A stretch of DNA of 50,294 bases. Origin: a virus. The notes beneath the pieces are model-generated. The model was not told the DNA's origin. It worked only from the letters and a program-made list of their open reading frames with translations, and made no database searches. Numbering within the stretch: the first letter of the stretch is position 1; each line of letters starts with the position of its first letter. The position numbers were made by a program, and so were the translations under genes. The stretch spans positions 1 to 50,294 of IMG/VR virus record IMGVR_UViG_3300025314_000854; one strand, written 5' to 3'. Shown here piece after piece: positions 16,756-24,682 of this stretch.

Positions 16756-18667
16756 TGAGCTTGCCTTGAATGAAAGCCAGCACCGATTTACGGTTTTTAC
16801 CCGCTATTTCGGCTTGCTCAAGGTCTGACCATTGCGCTTGAGTCAGTTCCAGTTTCTTGATTGCGGCCACCGACAGCGCAGCAATGTCAACAACTGCAAT
16901 TGCTTCCACGGCAGCTTCCGCGGGTTCGGCTTCGCCCTTCCAGTCCTGAAATGCTTCTTCGGCTTTGGCTTCCACGGCTTCCACCGGCGTCTCGACTGGC
17001 ACGGCTATTGGGGTTGGCCTGGGAGGCAACGGCTCTTTACCGAATAATTTTATGCCGTTCTCGACCCGCTCCAACATGCCGGCCTGTTTGAGATTAGGCC
17101 CGTAGAGATCGCGGTCATCCACTGCAATCAAGGGATGACTGGTACCGGCGGCATAGCGCGCCCCCGTAATAGGGCCATAGAACGTCTGTTTGCCGCTGGC
17201 CTTGCCCAGGTATCGCAATATCGTCTGCCCCGCTCCACCGGCCACTATAAGAGTAGATTTTCCTGATTTGTTCATAGTTTTTTTAGGGGCTGTTCGCCCG
17301 CCTCCGCAGCATGACATAGGATCGATACTCCCGTTGTAAAGTTCCGGAAACATTTGTATAATTTTCGACTTGAACAATTGCCAGTGCTCACGGCTGGTAT
17401 TGTGCAGCGTCCGGTTTTGTTTCTCGCGCCGATACAGGTAGCCGGGACTGTCCACGAAGATCCCGCACCAGCCGTTGTAGAGCAAATTCACGTTCATGGC
17501 CCAGTCTTCACGGCCATCGCTCATTGATTCGGGGTAGCCGCCGCACTCGTACCAGGCCCGTTTGGGCATCAATATCCCGGCATGGACATGGTTTTTGTGA
17601 ATGAGATCAGCGGCGTTGAATTCACGCACCCGCACAGCAATATCGGGGCGGCGCTGGCCCTCGGCGAAGGCTAGAATCTGGTCGTAGACATAATTGTGGG
17701 GCCGCTCGACCGCCACACGATACAGGGTTTCTAAAGCCCACGGCTCTCTCATGTCATCCGCACCCATGACCGAAATAAACTTGCCGTGACTGGCCTGTAC
17801 CCCGACGTTTATCGCCGCCGCCGTACCCACGCTCTTATTGAGTCGCTTGGTAAACACGCCCTTCCAGTCATTGGCTACCTGCTGGCAATAATCGGGGGTG
17901 TCATCACTGGAGGCATCGTCAACAATGATAACTTCAAAGCTTGCCAACGATTGCTGTTCGAAGTAACCCAGGCTGGTATTACCTCCACACAGACTGTTTA
18001 CCAGGTCAGGCAAATAGCGGCCATAATTGCGGCAGGGCACAATGACTGAGATTTCGGGTGGGGTTCGAATAAAGAGAGAACGCTTCTCCGGCTCCTGGCC
18101 CAGGACTTCGGTAATGGCGCTGCCGAAGCGACCGCTGCGGTCATGCATGAGTCCGGGGAAGGGGCGCATGGGCAGGGCTTCGAAGCCAGTCCTACAAGCC
18201 CTCAACTGATATTCACACGTGGACCCCCACAACGGGTAATCGCGGGCATTCAAGAGTCCCACCGCGTTTACAAGGTCACGCCGGATAAACATAAGCGTGC
18301 CTTGAATGTAAGATTTAGGGAAAGCAGGGTGATCACCGGCAATGCGCTCGCCGATCAAGGCATATTGATCCCGATTAGCTCTGATGGCTTCCGCCCACGC
18401 ATCCCCCTCCAATACTGCATCCTGATTCAGTACCAGTACATCAGTATTACAAGCTTCTATTCCGGCGTTGACCGCGCCCGAGAAATAGCCTTTTTCGTTC
18501 AACCTGAACATGTTCAGGTTCGGATATTTCTCAAGCAAAGCCGTGGGACTTTCCTGAGACAGATCATCTATCAGGATAACGGATTGGTCGCGGGGGATCG
18601 ATTCCAGCAGCCGCACAATCGTGCCATAGCCATTATAAAACGGGATAACAATAATAAGATTATCCAT
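16748..18667 (-). CDS. Tandem GT2 glycosyltransferase fused to a possible phage virion domain
   Basis: A 639-residue protein. Residues 1-195 form one GT-A domain (VIPFYNGYGTIVRLLESIP, ILIDDLS, NQDAVLEG), and 205-440 a second GT2 domain (SVIVPCRNYGRYLPDLVNSL, VIIVDDASSDDT, GADD at 302-305, EDW at 387-389). From M451 it changes character: MSCCGGGRTAPKK, then ILRYLGKASGKQTFYGPITGARY and VDDRDLYG, recalling small phage proteins found next to capsid genes. An alanine/glutamate-rich tail follows. A separate 189-residue product could start at 17317, with GGGAG ten bases upstream. It lies just after the capsid gene, so it may glycosylate virion or host-surface molecules. Confidence 0.8.
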   Translation of the reverse strand: MDNLIIVIPFYNGYGTIVRLLESIPRDQSVILIDDLSQESPTALLEKYPNLNMFRLNEKGYFSGAVNAGIEACNTDVLVLNQDAVLEGDAWAEAIRANRDQYALIGERIAGDHPAFPKSYIQGTLMFIRRDLVNAVGLLNARDYPLWGSTCEYQLRACRTGFEALPMRPFPGLMHDRSGRFGSAITEVLGQEPEKRSLFIRTPPEISVIVPCRNYGRYLPDLVNSLCGGNTSLGYFEQQSLASFEVIIVDDASSDDTPDYCQQVANDWKGVFTKRLNKSVGTAAAINVGVQASHGKFISVMGADDMREPWALETLYRVAVERPHNYVYDQILAFAEGQRRPDIAVRVREFNAADLIHKNHVHAGILMPKRAWYECGGYPESMSDGREDWAMNVNLLYNGWCGIFVDSPGYLYRREKQNRTLHNTSREHWQLFKSKIIQMFPELYNGSIDPMSCCGGGRTAPKKTMNKSGKSTLIVAGGAGQTILRYLGKASGKQTFYGPITGARYAAGTSHPLIAVDDRDLYGPNLKQAGMLERVENGIKLFGKEPLPPRPTPIAVPVETPVEAVEAKAEEAFQDWKGEAEPAEAAVEAIAVVDIAALSVAAIKKLELTQAQWSDLEQAEIAGKNRKSVLAFIQGKLNV

Positions 18668-18698
18668 CCCGTACCTTTGATAATGTGCAAGGTTTCAT
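18660..18698 (-). CDS. Possible 12-residue leader peptide
   Basis: ATG at 18698 has GGGAG six bases upstream and encodes MKPCTLSKVRDG, stopping at TAA (18660-18662), which overlaps the first codons of the glycosyltransferase gene. The good ribosome-binding site followed by immediate termination over the next start suggests translational coupling. It may equally be chance. Confidence 0.35.
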   Translation of the reverse strand: MKPCTLSKVRDG

Positions 18699-18722
18699 AA
18701 GTTGCTCCCTCAACATGTTTAG

Positions 18723-18746
18723 AGAGGGGCGGTTTCCCGCCCCTCT
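18723..18746 (-). terminator. GAAA-tetraloop hairpin behind the capsid gene
   Basis: A perfect 10-bp GC-rich stem (18723-18732 with 18737-18746) closes a GAAA tetraloop on the minus-strand RNA, 22 bases after the capsid stop. It is not followed by a T run on that strand, so full termination is unlikely. Partial termination or protection of the capsid mRNA 3' end would fit the need for more capsid than glycosyltransferase. On the plus strand it is followed by TTATTTT, but no plus-strand gene needs it. Confidence 0.55.
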
Positions 18747-18767
18747 TTATTTTAGCCAGATCCCAAT

Positions 18768-20081
18768 TTACTCATGCACGCCGGGATTGCCGTCAGGACA
18801 TGTTGCCAAAGAAAAACTCGTGGGCGGATAGAAACTGGTCTGATCGGGGTCAGGGCCTAAGAACCCACCGGGAACGTCACATTGGACATCTGTGAACCGC
18901 GCCTGTAGGAAAGGAGCTCCACACCACATTCTCGGATGAATCCAGCCCTTGACAGTACGGCACTCATTCTCGGTATCGATCTTCCACAAAATGCGGCCAC
19001 CGTCAGTCGTCCAGTAACCCATGTTCTGATCGCCGAGCTCTTTCAGAGCCGTATTTCCGTCCAGGTGTTCGCCTTCCCAGATGCGCTGGCCCCCGACTGC
19101 CCCGGTCAAGAAGTACATATCGCCGGTTTTCGGGCCTTTGAGCAAGCCCCAGTCGTAGCCCAAGATCGGGATGGTGAAGCCCTTGAGCGTGATCTGGCCG
19201 TACCCGAACTGGCCGCCGTTGAGGCTGTCACGGAAAGTACGGGCCTCGTAAGACGAATACACATTATCGGTGCACACGCTCCAGCATGTGTAGAAGTTCA
19301 AGAGACAGTCGATCAGGTCGTTGGGCATGACCAGGATCATGTCACCCACCGCGCGGCGCTGCGCCTTGAGCATGGGAGCCCAGGATATGCGTTGGATGAA
19401 GCGGTTGAAGATGGCGATCAACACGTCCACAATGTTGAAATTGACACCAACCGCTGCGCCGTTCCAGGTGATCCCGGCTCCGCCTGCCATTGGATTGCCG
19501 TTCCAGTCGATCACTATCGAATCCAGCATACCGCAGTCATAGCCATCGGTAACGATATGCTCGAGGCCGTCGAACTGGCCGCAGGTTCCGGCATCGCCCT
19601 CGACTACCGCCACCGATACATCATTGATGATCTGATCACTGACAAACTTCATGTCCCATTCGCGCTCGCTGGTAACAGGTGTCCCATCCAGCCGCACGAT
19701 TGGGCGGGTCTTGCAGTAAAACTTGGGTTTCATTAGCTCGCGGGTGGGTCCCAAACGGCCATAGCGCCCGAAATCTTCGAGCTGGAGCTTGCACGAACCC
19801 CACTCGACCCCATAAGGATCATGACAGGGATCACAGATGTAGCCGGGGGTCGCTGCGCCCTGCTCTGTCCGCGCCGGCCTGACATAGGTCAGATATTCCA
19901 TTGAGCGCAGGCAGACATCGGTCACGTTGAAGCCCATCCAGTCCAGTAGCGGTAACTGACCTGCGTAGTACAGGGTCATCAAGCCGTCATCGCAGGCGTC
20001 GAAGAAGTTGCAACAGCCGAAGGGGGTAGCCTCGTTGGTGAGTGCAAGCGTGCGTTGGCGTAAACTCGTTTGAGGTTTCAT
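18768..20081 (-). CDS. Major capsid protein (HK97-fold type)
   Basis: A 437-residue protein following the protease/scaffold gene, with AAGGAG about ten bases before the ATG. Size, position and features fit an HK97-fold capsid subunit: an N-terminal helical arm, LPLLDWMGFNVTDVCLRSMEYL, a long helix with VNFNIVDVLIAIFNRFIQRISWAPMLKAQRR, AVGDMILVMPNDLIDCLLNFY in the axial domain, then FRDSLNGGQFGYGQITLKGFTIPILGYDWG. It is unusually rich in cysteine, including CNFFDAC, CDPC and CWSVC, so disulfide or metal cross-links may stabilise the shell. Direct family identification is by context and pattern. Confidence 0.82.
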   Translation of the reverse strand: MKPQTSLRQRTLALTNEATPFGCCNFFDACDDGLMTLYYAGQLPLLDWMGFNVTDVCLRSMEYLTYVRPARTEQGAATPGYICDPCHDPYGVEWGSCKLQLEDFGRYGRLGPTRELMKPKFYCKTRPIVRLDGTPVTSEREWDMKFVSDQIINDVSVAVVEGDAGTCGQFDGLEHIVTDGYDCGMLDSIVIDWNGNPMAGGAGITWNGAAVGVNFNIVDVLIAIFNRFIQRISWAPMLKAQRRAVGDMILVMPNDLIDCLLNFYTCWSVCTDNVYSSYEARTFRDSLNGGQFGYGQITLKGFTIPILGYDWGLLKGPKTGDMYFLTGAVGGQRIWEGEHLDGNTALKELGDQNMGYWTTDGGRILWKIDTENECRTVKGWIHPRMWCGAPFLQARFTDVQCDVPGGFLGPDPDQTSFYPPTSFSLATCPDGNPGVHE

Positions 20082-20121
20082 GTTTGAAAGACTCCTTTAT
20101 AATTGCTCCCCAGCAATAATC

Positions 20122-22290
20122 TTATTTTGATTTCGGCCCCCATTGGGGGATGTTCGCCAGAATCGCTTCGGCCTGGTCGGCCATTGATTCGGGTTCATTT
20201 TCGGCCTTGGGATCGGGATTGCGCGGGCGCACGGTCTTACTCAATACGATCTTAGGCGCGTCCTGCAAATAGATCTGATGCTTCACGTCCTCATCGGCCT
20301 CGAGCGGCTTCAGGCGTTGATCGATTGCCGCAGCCAGGACGCTGACGACCCCGCTCAATTTCTCGATTTCGGCGGGAAATCCTTTGATTGCTTCGGTCAC
20401 TGCCGCGGTAATGCGCGCGTCCAGCCCGTCGCCTACGCGCTTTGTCAGTTCAACCAGCGCCGCTTCCTCAAGCACGAACTCCTGAGGCGCTTCCGTCTCA
20501 GGTTCTACCACCGGTGGCTCTTGCGCGCGCGTGACCATACCGGCATCGGCGATCTCACGGTTGCGGGTGGCCGAATTTTCATCCAGCCATTTGTCCACGA
20601 CCTCCACCGATCCCATCAGCTTTACCAGTTCTTCTTTCTGCTTTGTGGATAACATACGATTTACCTCCTGAATGGTGGGCGTTGCCGTGAACCAGGCCGC
20701 AGCCATAGCCTCAGGCAGCGTCGAAATTTCCTGCAATATGCCCTCGTCATAGGCGAGGATATCAACCCCCTCGGCAACACGGATTTTGGCCGGTTCCTGA
20801 GTGGGCAAAAAACCAATGCTATCGCCCCAGTAATCGGGGCTTTCCTGGCGCGCCTTGACTTCCGCGCGCCCGATCTCGGTGTCGTCATACAGACCCGATG
20901 TAATCAGCAGATAGTCATCCCGCGCCAGGTAATCGCATTGTCCGGTTCTGAACTTCTCGCCGGCGTGGAAGAACTCCCGGATTGGATATTCTTTCTTTTC
21001 CTCGGCGTGCGCGATGAAGCTGTCGAATAAAGCGCGACTGTCGATCTCGCCCGCGCGGTTGAGCACCGCCGAGCATGAGATCGAGAACCAGCGATAGCGA
21101 CCGTCTTGCTGGCGCTGAATCGTGGTGCGGGATTGGGTCACAATGGGCGGGAAATCGAGCTTGACTTCGAACCAGGACTCGCGCTCGCCTACCATCAACT
21201 TATCACCAGCGATGGTAATCTCGGCCCGGTAGAGCTTGCCAACGGCTGAGATAATGGCGAACATCTTGCCCTCGTCCACAAAAGCGCCATTCAGCCAGGC
21301 GTAGCCGTCCATCTTATAGACTTGTTCGGACAGATCCCAAAATGCCTCGTCAATCGATTTAGCACGCTGTTCCTCTTCCGTCTCTGCTTCGCCCGTTGGC
21401 TTTTCTTTCCCGGCCAGCTCATACACGGCTTCGGGCGCTTCCTCTTCCATTTCATCGTAGGCGGAAATAATCTTGTTGGCCGCGGCCTTAACCGCTGCGT
21501 CCCAATCTTCCTTGGGCACATCCTCGGGCTTTACGACCTGGGTAATGCCGTGCCCACCCGCCGCGGCGTAGACGGCCTGTTTTACCATTTCCGTCTCCCC
21601 GTCAAGTTTTACGGGCAGCATACAGTGAGCTTGATCCTTCGTATCCCGCCCCGCGGCGGCATTGGAATCAATCAGGCAGGCAGCGCAATAGCTGTCTGTA
21701 CTGGCATAGTTACTGGCTGCCCCATCCCAGCTTTCCACGTCCTTGATAGCGCGCCCCAATAAACGATTGACAAAATTACGTAAAGTTACTTTCATGCGAG
21801 ACTCCCTTCTTGGTTCCCGTGACTCTTCTTCCGGTGTGGCCCAGGACGCCCCCAAGTCGCGGGCCGTGGGTATTTCGTCTGGCTTGGCGGGGGCATCGGC
21901 AGGCGCTTTGTCCTCGCGGTAGCAGCGATAGTCTTCGTAATCGCTATCCGTATCCCCGGCGTAGAACACGCGCTCACAAGCCCCGCACTTGTACCATCCG
22001 ATCGTAGGAATGGCTAAATCATGGCAGCAGTCATTGTAGGGGCAAAGCTGACCTTCGGGATAGTCATTATCCCTGAATTGACTCATGCGGGTGGCTGAAT
22101 CTTCCTTGCTTTTTTTAACCGCACTATACACGATTGCGTAGGCTGAACTTTCGCAATCATCTTCTTTTCCCCCATCACCAATACATGACTCGTAGGAATC
22201 ATTGAATGCCGCAACCCATATTTCCTTATCATGTTGTGGCATTTCCTTCACTTTATTTGGGAGGTCATTATCGTCAATTGAATATGGCAT
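20122..22290 (-). CDS. ChaB-zinc finger-prohead protease-scaffold fusion
   Basis: With the ATG at 22290 this is 722 residues. Residues 1-60 match a ChaB domain (MPYSIDDNDLPNKVKEMPQH...AFNDSYESC...AYAIVYSAVKK). A Cys-rich zinc-finger-like region follows (83-105, CPYNDCC...CGAC). Residues ~310-510 look like an XkdF-type capsid protease: FFHAGE (H442), CDYLARDDYLLITSGLYDD and GDSIGF (S491) are candidate His and Ser catalytic sites. The charged helical C-terminus resembles a scaffold. The first ATG has no ribosome-binding site and directly follows a terminator T run. An internal ATG at 21795 has GGGAG six bases upstream and would give a 557-residue protease-scaffold. Confidence 0.75.
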   Translation of the reverse strand: MPYSIDDNDLPNKVKEMPQHDKEIWVAAFNDSYESCIGDGGKEDDCESSAYAIVYSAVKKSKEDSATRMSQFRDNDYPEGQLCPYNDCCHDLAIPTIGWYKCGACERVFYAGDTDSDYEDYRCYREDKAPADAPAKPDEIPTARDLGASWATPEEESREPRRESRMKVTLRNFVNRLLGRAIKDVESWDGAASNYASTDSYCAACLIDSNAAAGRDTKDQAHCMLPVKLDGETEMVKQAVYAAAGGHGITQVVKPEDVPKEDWDAAVKAAANKIISAYDEMEEEAPEAVYELAGKEKPTGEAETEEEQRAKSIDEAFWDLSEQVYKMDGYAWLNGAFVDEGKMFAIISAVGKLYRAEITIAGDKLMVGERESWFEVKLDFPPIVTQSRTTIQRQQDGRYRWFSISCSAVLNRAGEIDSRALFDSFIAHAEEKKEYPIREFFHAGEKFRTGQCDYLARDDYLLITSGLYDDTEIGRAEVKARQESPDYWGDSIGFLPTQEPAKIRVAEGVDILAYDEGILQEISTLPEAMAAAWFTATPTIQEVNRMLSTKQKEELVKLMGSVEVVDKWLDENSATRNREIADAGMVTRAQEPPVVEPETEAPQEFVLEEAALVELTKRVGDGLDARITAAVTEAIKGFPAEIEKLSGVVSVLAAAIDQRLKPLEADEDVKHQIYLQDAPKIVLSKTVRPRNPDPKAENEPESMADQAEAILANIPQWGPKSK

Positions 22291-22329
22291 AAAAAAAGAG
22301 GCCGCGACCACTTACGTGATCACGGCCTC
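22291..22329 (-). terminator. Intrinsic terminator in the leader of the late operon
   Basis: On the minus strand a 14-bp stem with two G-U pairs (22329-22316 with 22311-22298) closes a GTAA tetraloop and is followed by seven T residues (22297-22291). The ATG of the protease gene begins at the very next base. It lies about 45-85 bases downstream of the minus-strand promoter. Late-gene transcription must therefore pass a strong stop signal, which points to antitermination or attenuation control. Confidence 0.8.
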
Positions 22330-22381
22330 ACCTTAGAAAATACAATATCGGCGTATGGCCTACATATTCAGATGTATCTAT

Positions 22382-22409
22382 ATTATAGTCGAATCTGAAT
22401 TAAAGTCAA
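22382..22409 (-). promoter_or_regulatory. Sigma-70-like promoter for the late virion operon
   Basis: Read on the minus strand: TTGACT (22409-22404), a 16-base spacer and a perfect TATAAT (22387-22382). Transcription would start near 22375 and run through an ~85-base leader with the terminator hairpin before the protease gene. Its -35 box lies ten bases from that of the divergent plus-strand promoter. Confidence 0.75.
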
Positions 22410-22414
22410 GTATT

Positions 22415-22428
22415 CGTTGTTGACAACG
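22415..22428. promoter_or_regulatory. Dyad operator candidate between divergent promoters
   Basis: CGTTGT-TG-ACAACG is a perfect 6-2-6 palindrome that overlaps the plus-strand -35 box and ends six bases from the minus-strand -35 box. A dimeric repressor bound here could block both promoters. No obvious repressor gene is in the window except the small RHH and HTH proteins at 28.5-29.2 kb. Confidence 0.55.
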
Positions 22429-22448
22429 CTATCTAATTGATGTACAAT
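22420..22448 (+). promoter_or_regulatory. Consensus sigma-70-like promoter for the accessory island
   Basis: TTGACA (22420-22425), 17 bases, TACAAT (22443-22448). This is nearly perfect sigma-70 consensus. Transcription would start near 22455, only a few bases before the ribosome-binding site GAAAGG of the first gene (ATG at 22471), so the leader is very short. Confidence 0.85.
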
Positions 22449-22470
22449 AATTAGAGAAAGGAAATTAACA

Positions 22471-23247
22471 ATGTGCAATTTCATCAGCTTTATGATCTGC
22501 TCTACACACGAACGCGGCTTGTGGGTGCAGTTAGCTCACTCGCTCAATTCGCATTCCGATTTCAGCCTTGAATGTAAAGCCTATGAGGGGGAATGGACAG
22601 AAAATGACCGCGGCGAAACGCTCCAAATCCGTATTCCTGACGATGAACCCGAAGGCAAACGCGAGGAACTCAAGGCATGGCTGCTCAAACAGTGGCCGAC
22701 CTGGGAACGATTCACAAAATGGGCAATCGCATCGCTTGACTGGAAAGAACATGCCCTCGACCTCAGAAACACCGCCATCACCGCCCTGCCTGAGGGCCTG
22801 AGCGTGGGCGGCAGTCTCTACCTCAACAACACTGCCATCACCGCCCTGCCTGAGGGCCTGAGCGTGGGCGGCTGGCTCGACCTCAACAACACTGCCATCA
22901 CCGCCCTGCCTGAGGGCCTGAGCGTGGGCGGCTGGCTCGACCTCAGAAACACTGCCATCACCGCCCTGCCTGAGGGCCTGAGCGTGGGCGGCAGTCTCTA
23001 CCTCAACAACACTGCCATCACCGCCCTGCCTGAGGGCCTGAGCGTGGGCGGCTGGCTCGACCTCAGAAACACTGCCATCACCGCCCTGCCTGAGGGCCTG
23101 AGCGTGGGCGGCAGTCTCTACCTCAGAAACACTGCCATCACCGCCCTGCCTGAGGGCCTGAGCGTGGGCGGCAGTCTCTACCTCAGAAACACCAAAATTG
23201 ATCCTGAAACAATCCCAGATCATCTGAAAAATAAAGTAATTTTATGA
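22471..23247 (+). CDS. LRR-like repeat protein with seven identical 20-residue modules
   Basis: A 258-residue protein. Residues 1-95 form a unique N-terminal domain (LAHSLNSHSDFSLECKAYEG, EELKAWLLKQWPTWERFTKW). Then seven modules NTAITALPEGLSVGG follow, each joined by SLYL or WLDL and ending NN or RN, and a short cap, TKIDPETIPDHLKNKVIL. The modules form a leucine-rich-repeat-like solenoid, a family seen in phages and bacteria as binding proteins. The near-perfect DNA identity of the 60-bp units implies recent expansion or gene conversion. It is the first gene of the island, with its own strong promoter. Target unknown; an anti-defence or host-binding role is possible but unsupported. Confidence 0.8.
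   Translation: MCNFISFMICSTHERGLWVQLAHSLNSHSDFSLECKAYEGEWTENDRGETLQIRIPDDEPEGKREELKAWLLKQWPTWERFTKWAIASLDWKEHALDLRNTAITALPEGLSVGGSLYLNNTAITALPEGLSVGGWLDLNNTAITALPEGLSVGGWLDLRNTAITALPEGLSVGGSLYLNNTAITALPEGLSVGGWLDLRNTAITALPEGLSVGGSLYLRNTAITALPEGLSVGGSLYLRNTKIDPETIPDHLKNKVIL
22762..23190 (+). repeat. Seven 60-bp in-frame tandem repeats
   Basis: Units of exactly 60 bases run without interruption inside the LRR-like gene. Almost all differences are confined to two small switches: AGTCTCTAC versus TGGCTCGAC (Ser-Leu-Tyr/Trp-Leu-Asp) and AACAAC versus AGAAAC (Asn-Asn/Arg-Asn). Synonymous sites are also identical, so the units are recent copies and not just conserved protein. Confidence 0.9.
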
Positions 23248-23258
23248 GGAGAAAATCC

Positions 23259-23432
23259 ATGCTTATTCCAATGATTCTGGCTTGTGCGGGTGGGTTAATG
23301 CTACTACTTGCTATAATTATAGAACATTACAATAAGGATAAGGCAATGTTTGCTATTTTATCAAGCATTGCCGTATTTTTAGGAGCTATCCTATTCATCT
23401 TGATCCATATTGCAGAAAGGCTTATCCCATGA
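23259..23432 (+). CDS. Small two-TM membrane protein
   Basis: A 57-residue protein started at ATG 23259, which has GAGGAG seven bases upstream; an alternative ATG at 23244 overlaps the previous stop and would add MRRKS. Two hydrophobic helices (MILACAGGLMLLLAIII and FAILSSIAVFLGAILFILI) flank a short charged turn (EHYNKDK). It is tightly coupled to the genes on both sides. Unknown function; holin-like, exclusion or toxin roles are all conceivable. Confidence 0.65.
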   Translation: MLIPMILACAGGLMLLLAIIIEHYNKDKAMFAILSSIAVFLGAILFILIHIAERLIP

Positions 23433-23644
23433 GAAAAAACATTATCGTCGTCGCTGCCTGGCTGAGCGTGATCGCCATGTTGTGGCTTTTCTTCCTCGAC
23501 CTGGCCCCGCTCGATATCAAGAACCTGGTTATCTTCGTGCTTGTCCTGATTGGCTCTGTCATGGCATCGGCGGTGGATGACAAGCCCAGGAGTTATCGCC
23601 CCCAACCGCCCACGCATTTACCAGGGAAGGCAGAGAAGAATTAA
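23429..23644 (+). CDS. Small two-TM membrane protein
   Basis: A 71-residue protein overlapping the previous gene by ATGA, with AAAGG upstream of the start. Two hydrophobic segments (IIVVAAWLSVIAMLWLFFLDL and NLVIFVLVLIGSVMASAV) are followed by a polar, proline-rich tail, KPRSYRPQPPTHLPGKAEKN. No family recognised; it forms a pair with the preceding membrane protein. Confidence 0.65.
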   Translation: MRKNIIVVAAWLSVIAMLWLFFLDLAPLDIKNLVIFVLVLIGSVMASAVDDKPRSYRPQPPTHLPGKAEKN

Positions 23645-23648
23645 TCCA

Positions 23649-23873
23649 ATGCCTGACATCGACATAACCGATAAAACTCGTTGGGGCGACATAGACGGGG
23701 AATCTCTTGCCCTGACCCAATGCACGTGTGGCAAGGAATTCGGTTACTGGGATTTCATCATTGGCCCTTATCGCGAGTGGCCCCATCACTGCCCTGATTG
23801 TGGGCGCGCACTATATTTCAAGATTCATGTTCAAATTTTTGAAATACCAGAATTGAGAGAGGAGAATCCATGA
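23649..23873 (+). CDS. Small zinc-ribbon-like protein
   Basis: A 74-residue protein starting at ATG 23649, just after the previous stop. CTCGKEFGYWDF and HHCPDCGRAL give a C-x-C...C-x-x-C zinc-ribbon pattern; the rest is short and acidic at both ends. It ends in an ATGA overlap with the next gene. Probably binds zinc; partner unknown. Confidence 0.65.
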   Translation: MPDIDITDKTRWGDIDGESLALTQCTCGKEFGYWDFIIGPYREWPHHCPDCGRALYFKIHVQIFEIPELREENP

Positions 23874-24142
23874 AGCTTTTATTACGAAGAATTACAGGAT
23901 TAATTACCCGTATATTTTTTCTCGGTTACGGAACTTGCGCACGATGCGGACGAGCGTGGGCAATATGCAGGGAACACACTGTCATGGTAGGGCCTGGCAG
24001 TGGTTGCTTTGCTATTTGTGAGCCATGCTGGCAAGAATGCACCAAAGACGAACGTTTTTCATATTATTATGATTTGTTAGCTTCACATCGCTGTACCAGT
24101 ACAGAATTCGAAACCATGCGAAACAATATACTCAGCTCATAA
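23870..24142 (+). CDS. Small cysteine-rich protein
   Basis: A 90-residue protein with GGAG six bases before ATG. After a basic, weakly hydrophobic N-terminus (MKLLLRRITGLITRIFFLGYG), it contains CARCGRAWAIC...H, then CFAICEPCWQEC. This arrangement of paired cysteines and a histidine suggests a two-zinc treble-clef or ring-like module. No named family recognised. Confidence 0.65.
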   Translation: MKLLLRRITGLITRIFFLGYGTCARCGRAWAICREHTVMVGPGSGCFAICEPCWQECTKDERFSYYYDLLASHRCTSTEFETMRNNILSS

Positions 24143-24153
24143 GAGGTAAATTC

Positions 24154-24681
24154 ATGAAAGTCCTTACTTTATACCAGCCCTACGCCACACTTGTAGCGGT
24201 TGGAGCTAAGAGAATTGAGACGAGATCATGGAGCACAAAATACAGAGGCCCCCTGGCAATCCATGTTTCAAAACACAAAGAGATTGACCACAAATTGTGG
24301 TGGAGTGAACCGTTTGCGACGGCGCTTGAGGGTACATTGGTACATATTGGCCCGTCCGAAATATCTATTTTGGGTAAAACCGACTTTACCACTCACCAAA
24401 TACTGACCAAGAATTTACATCTCGGATGCGTGATCGCCACCTGCGAACTTGTGGATATCAAAGAAACCGATGATTTTTGGTTTGATTATATTAAAAATCA
24501 TCCCCAAAACGGATGGAAACACCCCGAGAAAAACTGGTACTTTACATCAAACGAGTTGGCCTTTGGGGATTTCTCGTCTGGACGCTTCTTGTGGTTTTTG
24601 GATAATGTCAAACTTTTACCCGAACCAATCCCTGCCCGCGGCGCGAGGGGATTATGGAACTGGGAGTATCCAAAGGAATAA
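24154..24681 (+). CDS. ASCH-domain protein
   Basis: A 175-residue protein. The start MKVLTLYQPYATLVAVGAKRIETRSWSTKYRGPLAIHVSK is the typical opening of the ASCH domain, a PUA-like RNA-binding fold; LGCVIATCELVDIKET and FGDFSSGRFLWFLDNVKLL match its later strands. Some ASCH proteins bind or cut RNA, and phage copies are common. Conserved basic residues after the first strand would line the RNA groove. It precedes the sugar operon by one base and is probably co-transcribed. Confidence 0.8.
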   Translation: MKVLTLYQPYATLVAVGAKRIETRSWSTKYRGPLAIHVSKHKEIDHKLWWSEPFATALEGTLVHIGPSEISILGKTDFTTHQILTKNLHLGCVIATCELVDIKETDDFWFDYIKNHPQNGWKHPEKNWYFTSNELAFGDFSSGRFLWFLDNVKLLPEPIPARGARGLWNWEYPKE

Positions 24682-24682
24682 T

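Noticed and set aside
22762-23190. CRISPR-like regular repeat
   Set aside because: The 60-bp units are contiguous with no spacers and stay in one open frame; they encode protein modules.
22531-23223. Minus-strand repeat protein opposite the LRR-like gene
   Set aside because: It is the mirror of the 60-bp repeats, whose length is a multiple of three, and has no promoter or ribosome-binding site; the plus-strand gene has both.
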